NCBI RefSeq assembly: GCF_001044235.1
Contig: NZ_JYNL01000048.1
Span: forward strand, 89,323 to 153,322
DNA: 64,000 bases
Origin: Mycolicibacterium chlorophenolicum
Lineage (GTDB): Bacteria; Actinomycetota; Actinomycetes; Mycobacteriales; Mycobacteriaceae
Reading direction: 5' to 3'
The notes under the pieces were generated by a model. It had not been told where the DNA came from, made no database searches, and was given only the letters and a program-made list of their open reading frames with translations. The first letter of the stretch is position 1, and the number at the start of each line of letters is the position of its first letter. Positions 43,242-51,799 of this stretch are shown piece by piece. Made by a program: the position numbers and the translations under genes.

Positions 43242-46200
43242 CAGCGCAGCCGCAGCCCGCGCGGCGTCCGGGAGAATCCGGCGTGCACCAGCGACTCGGC
43301 CGCCAGCGAGTCTCGGCTCTCGAGCACTGGCACACCGTCGATCCGCTCGACCAGAAGCGCCGGAACACGTTGCCGCGTGACCAGTTCCGCCAGTGCGGCC
43401 GCTGCGGCGTTGTGCACTTCGGCGTCAGTGGTGAAGCTCAGCAGCGACCGTCCACCCCGCTCGACGAACCACGCCAATTCTCCGTCGACGAGCACCACCA
43501 ACGCGCCCGCCTTGCGGCCCGGCCGGTGCGCGGCCTCGCCCTGGGCCGGCCACGGCAGCGCCGCCCCGAACGGATTGGCCGGGTCGGTGGCGGCCAGCGC
43601 GATCGCGCGGAGGTTCTGCTGTTTGTCGTCGATGCTGTCGGCGTGGCTGCGCAGCCGGTCGACGGTGCTGGCGGTCGCGAACTGCGCACCGCCCAGCGAT
43701 TCGACGAAATAGCCGCGCTGACACCGCCCCGCCTCCTCCATCGTGGTCAGCACCTTGTACATCGACGCGAATCCGCCGGCGATGTTCTCCGCGGCGACGG
43801 CGCCTTTGGTGAGCACCCCGTGCCGGGCCAGAAGCTGGTCTGCCTGGTACGACGCCCGCACGGTGGTGTCCACCTCGGCCGTCGGCAGCGCGGCCCACCG
43901 GCCCGCCACCGTCGGATCGGTGTCACGGTGCGCGCCCAGCCCGGCCGTGCTGATGCTGTAGCGACTCAGCCGCGGCGCCCGCCGGTGCCGGTGCGCCGGG
44001 GCGGCGGTGCGCCGAGTACCGGAGCCGCGGGTGCCCGCCAACAGCGCCCGCACCGGGGCGAAGGTGTCGCCGCCGACATAGCCGGCCCAGATCAACTGCC
44101 ACAGCGCTTCTTTCAGCGATTCGGCACTGACCCCGTCAACACTGAGCTGGCGGAAGAAGTACGCGCCGCCGCCGCTGAGTGCGCCGAGGACGGAGTGATG
44201 GGTATCGGTGAGATCGAGTTCGCCGGGCGGGGCGAGCGAGAGCGGCGCGGTGTCGGCGGGATGGAAGGCGACCCAGCCGTCGGACGACGACAGTGACCCG
44301 GCGCCCGACCACAACACCTCGCCGGACGCCAACAGTTCGTCGAGCATGCCGGGCTGGTAGTCGCGCACCCGCTGCCCGAAGATGAGCGGCTCGACCGCCG
44401 ACGCCGGCACCGGCACGCCCGCCAACTGGTCGATCACCGACGCCAGGCCGTCGACCCCGGACACCCTGTCGTTGCCCAGTTGCTGCCACGCCGGCAGGAA
44501 GCGGCCGAACGCCGCAGTGCTGACCGGCTCGATCTGAGCGCGCAGTGCCGCCAGCGAGCGTCGGCGCAGGATCCGCAGCACCTCGGCGTCGCACCACTGG
44601 TCGCCCGAATCGACCGGCGTGTCGGTGAATTCGCCACGGACCAGCTTGCCGTCCGCAGCGAGCCGGCCCAGCACGTCGGCCGCCACCCGCAGCCCGAGCC
44701 CGAACCGCGCCGCCGCCTCACCGGTGGTGAAGGGCCCCCGGGTGCGGGCGTACCGCGACAGCAGCTCGCCCAGCGGGTCGACGACCGGCTCGAGGAACGC
44801 GATCGGCACACCCACCGGGACGGCGACCCCGACGCCGTCGCGCAGCCGGCCGATGTCCTCGACGCTGGCCCACCAGGTCTGCCCGGCGTAGGACACGTTG
44901 ACGATCCGTTTGGCCGTCAGCAGCCCCTCGAGCCAGCCGCCGACGTCGTCGGCCGTGCAGCGCGTGGCGATCTCGTCGACCGTCAGGGGGCCGAGCATCC
45001 GGAGAAGGTCGGCGACTCCTTCGGCGTCGCGCACCGTCCGTTCGGGCGTCAGGTGCTGGAGCTGCCGGGTGGTGTTGGCCACCACGTCGGCGTCGAGCAG
45101 TTCGCGCAGTTCGACGCGGCCCAGCAGCTCGGCCAGCAGGGTGGGGTCCAATGCCAGTGCGGCGGCTCGCCGTTCGGCCAGCGGGCTGTCGCCTTCGTAC
45201 ATGAACGCGCCGACGTAGCCGAACAGCAGGGACGCCGCGAAGGGTGACGGTGTGGGCGTCTCGACCTCCAGCAGCCGCACCCGGCGTTGCGCGATGCGGG
45301 CCATCAGGTCGGTGAGCATCGGCACGTCGTAGACGTCCTGCAGGCACTCGCGCACGGCTTCGAGGACGACGGGGAAGTCGGGATAGTTGCGGGCCACGTC
45401 GAGAAGTTGCGCCGCGCGCTGGCGCTGATGCCACAGCGGGGACCGCTTACCGGGGTGGCGGCGGGGCAGCAGCAGCGCCCGGGCGGCGCATTCTCGGAAC
45501 CGGGAGGCGAACAGCGCCGAAGAGCTGACCTCGGTGGTGACCAAGGGTTCGATTTCGTCGGGGTCGAACACGAAGATGTCGGCGCCCGGGGCGGTGTCGT
45601 CGGTGTCGGGCAGCCGGACGATGATCCCGTCGTCGGAGGCGGTGGGCTTCTCGTCGATGCCGAACCGCTCGTAGAGCCGCTTGCCCACCGCGAGAGCCAG
45701 CGGGCCGTGCACCCGCAGGCCGTAGGGGGAGTGCAGGATGATCCGCCAGTCGCCGAGTTCGTCGCGGAACCGCTCCACCACGAGCGTGGTGTCCGACGGC
45801 ACCGCCGACGTCGCGTTGCGCTGCTCGTCGATGAGCTGCCACAGGTTGTCGGTGGCGAACGCATCGAATCCCACGCTCTGGCAACGTGTCTCGAAGGCGC
45901 CGCGATCCAGGCGGGCCAGCTCGCCGGTGAAGGCGCCGATCGCCGCACCCAGTTCGGCGGGCCTGCCGACGCCGTCACCGCGCCAGAAAGGCAACCGGGC
46001 GGGTTCACCCGGGGCGGGGATGACGAGCACCCGGTCGTGCGTGATCTCGGTGATCCGCCAGCTGGTCGCGCCGAGTGAGATGACGTCACCGGGGCGGGAT
46101 TCGTAGACCATCTCCTCGTCGAGTTCGCCGACCCGCGAGGGCTTTTCGGAGTCCGCGCTGGAGGCGAGGAACACGGTGAACATTCCCCGGTCGGGGATGG

Positions 46201-47770
46201 CGCCCCCGGAGGTGACCGCGAGCCGCTGCGCGCCGGGCCGTGCGGTGAGGGTGCCGGCGTCGCGGTCGTAGACGATGCGGGGTCGCAGCTCGGCGAATTC
46301 GGTCGACGGGTACTTCCCGGACAGCAGGTCGAGCGTCGCCTCGAACGCGCTGCGCGGCAACGTCGCGAACGGTGCGCTGCGCCGCACGGTGTCGAACCAC
46401 GACTCGGCGTTGATCGGCTCGAGCGCACAGGCGGCCACGGTGTGCTGGGCCAGTACGTCGAGCGGGTTGGCCGGCACCCGCATCGTCTCGATCTGCCCGC
46501 CCAGCATGCGTTGCACACTGACCGCGCATCCGATCAGGTCGGTGCGGTGCTTGGGGAACAGCACGCCCTGGCTGATCTCGCCGACCTGGTGGCCGGCCCG
46601 GCCGATGCGCTGTAGCCCGCTGGCCACCGACGGCGGCGTCTCGACCTGGATCACCAGATCGACCGCGCCCATGTCGATGCCGAGCTCCAGGCTGGACGTC
46701 GCGACGACGGCTTTGAGCCGGCCGCTCTTGAGCGCGTCCTCGACGTCGGCGCGGGCCTCCTTGCTGACCGAGCCGTGGTGGGCACGGGCCAGCAGCGGCT
46801 CGGCGCCGTAGGACTGCCCGCTGCCCATCAGATGAGCGGGGGCACCCCCGGCCACGCCCGGGTTCGGACCGCCCAGTTCGATGCCGTTGCGTTCGGCGTG
46901 GATCTCGTTGAGGCGGGCGGTCAGGCGCTCGGCCAGCCGCCGCGAGTTGGTGAACACGATCGAGCTGTTGTGTGCCTCGATCAGGTCGACGATGCGTTCC
47001 TCGACGTCGGGCCAGATCGAGTTGTTCTCCAGGTTGGCCATGTCCGGCACCGGGACCTGCACGGTCAGGTCGAACGTCTTCGCCGCCGGCGGCGCCACGA
47101 TCGTGGTCGGCGCGGCTCCGGACAAGAAGCGGGCCACTTCCTCGGGGGGACGCACCGTCGCCGAGAGCCCGATGCGCTGCGCGGGCCGCTCGAGCATCGC
47201 GTCGAGCCGCTCCAGCGACACCGCCAGATGGGCGCCGCGCTTGGTGCCCGCCACCGCGTGCACCTCGTCGACGATGACGGTCTGGACGCCGGCCAGCGTC
47301 TCCCGCGCGGCGGAGGTCAGCATCAGGAACAGCGACTCGGGCGTGGTGATCAGGATGTCGGGCGGTTTGGTGATCAGCTCGCGGCGCTTGGCGGGCGTGG
47401 TGTCCCCAGAGCGGACTCCGACGCTGATCTTGGGCGGCTCCTGACCACCGCGCTCGGCGATGCGGGAGATCCCGGTCAGCGGTGTGCGCAGGTTGCGCTC
47501 GACGTCGACGGCCAACGCCTTGAGCGGGGACACGTACAGCACCCGCGTGGCCGGCTCGGACGCCGGGGACCTGGCCAGGCCGTCGATCGCCCACAGGAAG
47601 GCCGCGAGGGTCTTCCCGGATCCCGTCGGGGCGATGACCAGGGTGTTGTCCCCGTCGGCGATGGCGTTCCAGGCCTGGGCCTGGGCCGGCGTGGGCTCGA
47701 CGAACGTGCCCGCGAACCACTCGCGCGTCAACGCGCTGAAGCGGGCGAGCGGGTCGGTGGTCAGGGGCAC
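43241..47770 (-). CDS. lhr: Large helicase-related protein Lhr
   Basis: An SF2 ATP-dependent DNA (RNA:DNA) translocase and helicase used in repair. The 1509-aa length is close to M. smegmatis Lhr (about 1507). Helicase motifs include APTGSGKTLAAFLWAID (Walker A), TVIVDEVHAVAGTKRGAH (DEVH), LSATVRPPEEV (III), ATSSLELGIDMGAVDLVIQ (V) and LQRIGRAGHQVGE (VI). A winged-helix and a long C-terminal beta-rich domain follow. The start is GTG 47770. The gene heads the lhr-nei2 operon. Confidence 0.95.
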   Translation of the reverse strand: MPLTTDPLARFSALTREWFAGTFVEPTPAQAQAWNAIADGDNTLVIAPTGSGKTLAAFLWAIDGLARSPASEPATRVLYVSPLKALAVDVERNLRTPLTGISRIAERGGQEPPKISVGVRSGDTTPAKRRELITKPPDILITTPESLFLMLTSAARETLAGVQTVIVDEVHAVAGTKRGAHLAVSLERLDAMLERPAQRIGLSATVRPPEEVARFLSGAAPTTIVAPPAAKTFDLTVQVPVPDMANLENNSIWPDVEERIVDLIEAHNSSIVFTNSRRLAERLTARLNEIHAERNGIELGGPNPGVAGGAPAHLMGSGQSYGAEPLLARAHHGSVSKEARADVEDALKSGRLKAVVATSSLELGIDMGAVDLVIQVETPPSVASGLQRIGRAGHQVGEISQGVLFPKHRTDLIGCAVSVQRMLGGQIETMRVPANPLDVLAQHTVAACALEPINAESWFDTVRRSAPFATLPRSAFEATLDLLSGKYPSTEFAELRPRIVYDRDAGTLTARPGAQRLAVTSGGAIPDRGMFTVFLASSADSEKPSRVGELDEEMVYESRPGDVISLGATSWRITEITHDRVLVIPAPGEPARLPFWRGDGVGRPAELGAAIGAFTGELARLDRGAFETRCQSVGFDAFATDNLWQLIDEQRNATSAVPSDTTLVVERFRDELGDWRIILHSPYGLRVHGPLALAVGKRLYERFGIDEKPTASDDGIIVRLPDTDDTAPGADIFVFDPDEIEPLVTTEVSSSALFASRFRECAARALLLPRRHPGKRSPLWHQRQRAAQLLDVARNYPDFPVVLEAVRECLQDVYDVPMLTDLMARIAQRRVRLLEVETPTPSPFAASLLFGYVGAFMYEGDSPLAERRAAALALDPTLLAELLGRVELRELLDADVVANTTRQLQHLTPERTVRDAEGVADLLRMLGPLTVDEIATRCTADDVGGWLEGLLTAKRIVNVSYAGQTWWASVEDIGRLRDGVGVAVPVGVPIAFLEPVVDPLGELLSRYARTRGPFTTGEAAARFGLGLRVAADVLGRLAADGKLVRGEFTDTPVDSGDQWCDAEVLRILRRRSLAALRAQIEPVSTAAFGRFLPAWQQLGNDRVSGVDGLASVIDQLAGVPVPASAVEPLIFGQRVRDYQPGMLDELLASGEVLWSGAGSLSSSDGWVAFHPADTAPLSLAPPGELDLTDTHHSVLGALSGGGAYFFRQLSVDGVSAESLKEALWQLIWAGYVGGDTFAPVRALLAGTRGSGTRRTAAPAHRHRRAPRLSRYSISTAGLGAHRDTDPTVAGRWAALPTAEVDTTVRASYQADQLLARHGVLTKGAVAAENIAGGFASMYKVLTTMEEAGRCQRGYFVESLGGAQFATASTVDRLRSHADSIDDKQQNLRAIALAATDPANPFGAALPWPAQGEAAHRPGRKAGALVVLVDGELAWFVERGGRSLLSFTTDAEVHNAAAAALAELVTRQRVPALLVERIDGVPVLESRDSLAAESLVHAGFSRTPRGLRLR

Positions 47771-47816
47771 GTGTCCATGGTGCCAAGAACCACCGACAAC
47801 AACGGCGCCCGTGCCC

Positions 47817-48033
47817 TCAGAGCGTGAAGCCGCCGTCGACGTTGAGCGTGGACCCGGTGATGTATCCCGTGTCCCGTCGGGCGAGGAATGCCACGGCGTT
47901 GGCCACGTCGCCGGGCTGGCCGTTTACCGGTCGCCAGCATCGGCCGTAGCTGATCGGCGAAGTCACCCTCGTCGGGATTCATGTCGGTGGCGATCGGGCC
48001 CGGCTGCACGTTGTTGACGGTGACGCTGCGACG
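47817..48033 (-). pseudogene. 3' remnant of a 3-oxoacyl reductase-like SDR with a frameshift
   Basis: On the minus strand, RSVTVNNVQPGPIATDMNPD and ADQLRPMLATG match the middle-to-late part of an SDR. Near 47922 the frame shifts; the next frame continues NGQPGDVANAVAFLARRDTG then YITGSTLNVDGGFTL and stop, the normal SDR ending. The 5' two thirds (NAD site and catalytic residues) are missing, replaced near 48033 by the start region of the MalT-like regulator. It cannot be functional. Confidence 0.75.
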
Positions 48034-48069
48034 GTGAAATGCGCGGGGCGTCCACGGTCGTGATCCACC

Positions 48070-50346
48070 GTGCAATGGACCTCCGCCGACCCGGTCGATA
48101 CCCGCGTTCACCAGCGGCAACAGTGGCACGAAGCCTACGATGAATCCGTGGTGGCCGGGGATTGGCGGGCGAATGTGCCGGCGGCCACGATCGGGCGACC
48201 GCACACCCGGGGTTCCCTGGTAGCCCGCGAGGACGTGCTTCGACGGCTGACCGCCGACGGCGCCCAGCTGGTGGTGCTCACCGCGCCCGCGGGGTACGGC
48301 AAGACCAGTGCGGCGGCGCTGTGGGACGACGCCGACAGCCGGCCTTTCGCGTGGGCGCGCATGGACCAACTCGACGAGGATCCCGCACATCTGCTGCTGC
48401 ACATCGCGACGGCCGTCGCGGCGGTGGCGACGGTCGACGGCGCCGTGCTGAGCTATCTGCGCGGGCCCGGCCGCGATCCACTCACCCATCTGCTGCCGGC
48501 ACTGGGCGCGGCGCTCGAGGCCGCCGACCCGCTGGTCATCGTTCTCGACGACGCCCATCATGTGACGTCGCCCGACGCGTTGGAGGCTCTGCAGGCGCTG
48601 ATCGCCGCCGCACCGGCCCACACCACGATCGTCGTGCTCGGGCGCGTGCACCCCCGACTCGAATTGGCCCGACGCCGATTGACCGACGACGTCGTGGAGA
48701 TCGATGCGTCGGCGCTGATGTTCTCCGACGTGGAGGCGACCGCGGCGCTGGTGTCGGTGATCGGGGCGGAGCGCGGCGCCCGCGCGGTCGCGGCGGTCGT
48801 CGAGCTCTGTGAGGGCTGGCCGGCCGGAATCATGCTGGCGGCCATGGCTCTTCGGGACGGGGCACCGGTCGACGCGCTCGTCGGCAGGCGGGGTCCGGTG
48901 GTCGACTACCTGGTCGAGGAGGTGCTCGAGCGGATCGATCCCTCCGCCGTGACGTTCCTCCTCGAATCGTCTGTGCTGGAACGCTTCAGCGCGGCACAGC
49001 TCAACATGGTCCTCGGCCGCGACGACTCCGCCGCGATGCTCGACCGGCTCGCCGACGGGGGCAATCCGTTTCTCGTGGTTCTCGGTCAGCACGGGGTGTG
49101 GTTCCGCTATCACCGGCTTTTCGCCGACGTGCTGCGTCAGCGGATGCAGACGCAGACGCCGAAGCGGTTCCGCGAGTTGGCGACTCGGGCCGCTGAGCTC
49201 ATGGAGCGGGAAGGCGACATCGACGGTGCCCTGGTGCACGCGATCGCGGCAGGCGATCGTCCCCGCGCCGCCGCGTTGGTGGGCCGGGATGCGGCGCGCC
49301 TCGGATTCGACGGTCGTGCTGGCGTGCTCGCGCGTCGGTTGGCGATGCTGGAGGACCGGATCTTCGTCGAATATCCCGATGCGGCGCTCGCGCGGGCCTG
49401 GCTCGGCGTCACCACCGGGGATGCCGACACGATCCACCGGTCGCTGATGCTCGCCCACCAGGCCGATCAGGGAGAACCGCTGGCCGACGGCACGCCGTCG
49501 GTGGAAGTGGCTGCGGCCCTGATCGGTTCGCTGGTCGGCGTCGGTGGCATCGACGAGGTGGTGCGCCATGCCGACATCGTCCGCGCAGCCGGCGACAGCC
49601 TGGTCAATCCGTGGTGGGGAGCGGCCACGGTGATGAAGGGCGCCGCCGAGTCGATGCGCGGTCAGACACAGCACGCTCGGCTGCTCCTCGAATCCGCTCT
49701 GCCGGTGACCGAAGACCTCCCGGGATTCCAGGCAGCCGCTCTGGCCCACCTCGCGCTGCTCGATCTGGCGGCCGGCGACGACGCTGGTGCGATCGAACGC
49801 AGCGATGCCGCGCGGACACTCGTCGACAAGTACGACCTGTGTGACGTGGTGCCGATGGTGGTCGTCTATGCGGTGAGTGCGGTGATGGCCGCCCGGATCG
49901 GTGACGCGTCGGCGGCCCGCGAGTCGGTGGAGGTGACCGAGCGGCTGCTGGTCCGGCTGGGCCGGTTGGCGGCCCGCACGTCGCTGCTCGGGCACGGGCT
50001 GCTCGCGTGGACGGCCGCGGTGCTGGGCGATCGGGATCTGCTCGGCACCCATCTCGACGCCGCCGAACGGGCCCGTCGGCGTGAACCCGGCGCCACCGCG
50101 CTGTCGGCTCGTGTCGACCGGGTGCGTGCCATGGTGGCGGGCAGTACCCACCCGCTGACAGGAGCGGAGTTGCGGCTGCTGCCGCTGCTGGCGACGCACA
50201 AATCGCTGCAGCAAATCGCCGACGACCTCGTCATCGGTCGCGAAACCGCCAAGAGTCAGGCGACGTCGATCTATCGGAAGCTCAGTGTGTCCACGCGCGG
50301 CGCCGCCGTGGCGGAGGCCAGAAGAATTGGACTTCTCAGCGGCTGA
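48070..50346 (+). CDS. MalT-like LuxR-family transcriptional regulator
   Basis: A STAND-type regulator of 758 aa. An ATPase domain begins VLTAPAGYGKTSAAALW (Walker A) with VIVLDDAHHVTSPDALEAL (Walker B), followed by a winged region (FLLESSVLERFSAAQLNMVL), TPR-like repeats, and a C-terminal LuxR HTH (PLTGAELRLLPLLATHKSLQ, then GRETAKSQATSIYRKLSVST). No cyclase domain is present. GTG 48070 is the longest start; GTG near 48150 (VAGDWRANVP) is possible, as homology begins near IGRPHTRGSLVAR. The secreted-protein operon starts about 245 bp downstream and is a candidate target. Confidence 0.82.
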   Translation: MQWTSADPVDTRVHQRQQWHEAYDESVVAGDWRANVPAATIGRPHTRGSLVAREDVLRRLTADGAQLVVLTAPAGYGKTSAAALWDDADSRPFAWARMDQLDEDPAHLLLHIATAVAAVATVDGAVLSYLRGPGRDPLTHLLPALGAALEAADPLVIVLDDAHHVTSPDALEALQALIAAAPAHTTIVVLGRVHPRLELARRRLTDDVVEIDASALMFSDVEATAALVSVIGAERGARAVAAVVELCEGWPAGIMLAAMALRDGAPVDALVGRRGPVVDYLVEEVLERIDPSAVTFLLESSVLERFSAAQLNMVLGRDDSAAMLDRLADGGNPFLVVLGQHGVWFRYHRLFADVLRQRMQTQTPKRFRELATRAAELMEREGDIDGALVHAIAAGDRPRAAALVGRDAARLGFDGRAGVLARRLAMLEDRIFVEYPDAALARAWLGVTTGDADTIHRSLMLAHQADQGEPLADGTPSVEVAAALIGSLVGVGGIDEVVRHADIVRAAGDSLVNPWWGAATVMKGAAESMRGQTQHARLLLESALPVTEDLPGFQAAALAHLALLDLAAGDDAGAIERSDAARTLVDKYDLCDVVPMVVVYAVSAVMAARIGDASAARESVEVTERLLVRLGRLAARTSLLGHGLLAWTAAVLGDRDLLGTHLDAAERARRREPGATALSARVDRVRAMVAGSTHPLTGAELRLLPLLATHKSLQQIADDLVIGRETAKSQATSIYRKLSVSTRGAAVAEARRIGLLSG

Positions 50347-50592
50347 TCTCGGTGCTCGAACAGCCGGCTGACGAGGCCCGGGGTCAGCAGCCGAGTGCGG
50401 CGCAAGGGAAGGCCGACCCTGCGCTGACCCCAGGCGATGGGGAGACTACCCCGCGGGCAAATCGTTTGGGCGTTGTTTCGGCATTTCACCCGTTGTGGGG
50501 GATGTCCCGGACGGCAGCGCCTCCTAGCGTCGGAAGCAGTGACGCGGTGGCCGCACGGCCATCAGCGGAATCGTCGGCAGAGGGGGTGAAGC
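50347..50592. promoter_or_regulatory. Intergenic promoter region of the WYC-motif secreted operon
   Basis: The stretch contains TGGGGGATGTCCCGG near 50495-50510, a short GGGA-TG-TCCC inverted repeat, and GGCCGCACGGCC at about 50550. AGAGGGGGTGAAGC precedes the GTG start. No other element is recognised. Confidence 0.3.
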
Positions 50593-50928
50593 GTGCGCCG
50601 TCTCTCCTTGGTCGTCACGCCGGCCCTGGTCGCGGCCGGCCTGGCCGTCGTACCCATGACCTCGACGCCGATGGCTGCCGCCGGGTGCGTGAAGACCAAC
50701 GGGATCTCGGTATGCGACAGCGGAAGTGACGCAGGCAGTGGTCCGGCGGTGCCCTATCCCTGTGATCTGGACTGGTACTGCTACGACGGTTCCTCGTGGG
50801 ACATGGGGCTGGACATCGACGTGCCTACTCCGGGACCGCCGCCCGACATCGGCAGACCCGGCCGGCCCGACATCGGTCAGCCCGGCCGGCCCGGTAACCG
50901 CCCGGGCGGCGGCGGCGGAGGGCGATGA
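50593..50928 (+). CDS. Secreted WYC-motif protein 1 (uncharacterised)
   Basis: A 111-aa protein with a Sec signal peptide (MRRLSLVVTPALVAAGLAVV, AxA-like end before GCVKTNG). The mature part has four Cys in the pattern C-x8-C, then VPYPCDxDWYCxDGxxWD, followed by alternating Asp and a Pro/Gly-rich tail (IGRPGRPDIGQPGRPGNRPG) ending in polyglycine. The downstream gene encodes a paralogue. I do not know a family with a described function. The cysteine pairs suggest two disulfides and the acidic Asp/Trp cluster a binding surface. Its stop overlaps the next ATG (ATGA). Confidence 0.75.
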   Translation: MRRLSLVVTPALVAAGLAVVPMTSTPMAAAGCVKTNGISVCDSGSDAGSGPAVPYPCDLDWYCYDGSSWDMGLDIDVPTPGPPPDIGRPGRPDIGQPGRPGNRPGGGGGGR

Positions 50929-51356
50929 TGACACGTATTCGGAAAGTCGTTGGCGATGGCGCGGTTTCATCGGTTGCGAGGCATCCTTCGCGCGGTGGCG
51001 CCGTGCTCGGCATGATCCGGCCGATGCCTGTGGCCGCAGTGCTGGCGACCGCCGTCCTGGTGGGCGCGGGTCTGGAGGCGGCTCCGAGCGCGCGTGCCGA
51101 TTGTGTGAGCTCGGGGGGCACCACGATCTGCTCGCAGGGCGAAGTGCGCGGCGCCGACAACGGGGCGGGGCCCGGCACGGGGGGTGGTCCGTACGTGCCG
51201 TACCCGTGCGATTACGACTGGTACTGCAACGACGGGGTCACCTGGGACATCAACATGGATTGGGACCCGGGGGTCGGCATCGGGGCGCCGGGCCGGCCGG
51301 GAAACCGGCCGGGCGGCGGCGGTGGCGGCGGCGGTGGACGTGGGGGACGGCGTTGA
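50925..51356 (+). CDS. Secreted WYC-motif protein 2 (paralogue)
   Basis: A 143-aa paralogue of the preceding gene. After a longer N-terminus the hydrophobic segment PMPVAAVLATAVLVGAGLEA and SARA cleavage site lead into C-x8-C (CVSSGGTTIC) and then YVPYPCDYDWYCNDGVTWD, and an IGAPGRPGNRPGGG tail. All four Cys, both Trp, and the Pro-Gly tail are kept, while the spacer between the two Cys pairs is ten residues longer. The ATG sits in the upstream stop (ATGA). An internal ATG (GMIRPMPVAAV) could be the real signal-peptide start. Confidence 0.75.
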   Translation: MMTRIRKVVGDGAVSSVARHPSRGGAVLGMIRPMPVAAVLATAVLVGAGLEAAPSARADCVSSGGTTICSQGEVRGADNGAGPGTGGGPYVPYPCDYDWYCNDGVTWDINMDWDPGVGIGAPGRPGNRPGGGGGGGGGRGGRR

Positions 51357-51385
51357 CGAAATCAGTGACGATCGAGGAGAAGACA

Positions 51386-51715
51386 GTGGCCATTCAATTC
51401 ATCACCGCGAGGCGGCTGTTGGCGGGGGTGCTCGGCGTCGCTGCCGTCATGGCCGGTGGCGCCGTGCCCGCGCAGGCGCAACCCAACTGCACGGCAGCCG
51501 ATCTCGCGGGCATTATGTCGGGCATCACCGCTGCGACGTCGGCCTACCTGTTCACCCACCCTCAGGTCAACGACTTCTTCACGTCCCTCAAGGACGTGCC
51601 GAAGGAGGACCGCCAGGCGGCACTGTCCGACTACGCGACCGCCAACCCGCAGGTGCAGGCGGAGTTGCAGGGCATCCGGCAGCCCGCCGTCGACTTCCGC
51701 AACCGCTGCGGGTGA
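51386..51715 (+). CDS. Hemophore-related secreted protein (Rv0203-like family)
   Basis: A 109-aa protein with a signal peptide (ITARRLLAGVLGVAAVMAGG, AQA cleavage) and a helical mature part starting QPNCTAADLAGIMSGITAAT and ending PAVDFRNRCG. The paired terminal Cys, the YLFTHPQVNDFFTSL segment and the size match mycobacterial hemophore-related proteins, which bind or relay haem in the cell envelope. GTG 51386 follows GAGGAGA; a TTG at 51354 overlapping the upstream stop is less likely. It is the third gene of the WYC-motif operon, which hints at an envelope or metal/haem role for that operon. Confidence 0.72.
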   Translation: MAIQFITARRLLAGVLGVAAVMAGGAVPAQAQPNCTAADLAGIMSGITAATSAYLFTHPQVNDFFTSLKDVPKEDRQAALSDYATANPQVQAELQGIRQPAVDFRNRCG

Positions 51716-51799
51716 CAGAGAAGCGCCGAAACCTCCTCGCCCCCTGAGCTTTGACGCTATCGTCATTTCGCCGGGGGGTGTTCGAGCGAGGTGGGGAAC

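Noticed and set aside
47761..50214. 817-codon minus-strand frame
   Set aside because: It is antisense to the MalT-like regulator; only its last part overlaps the real SDR remnant, which explains the short SDR-like string inside it.
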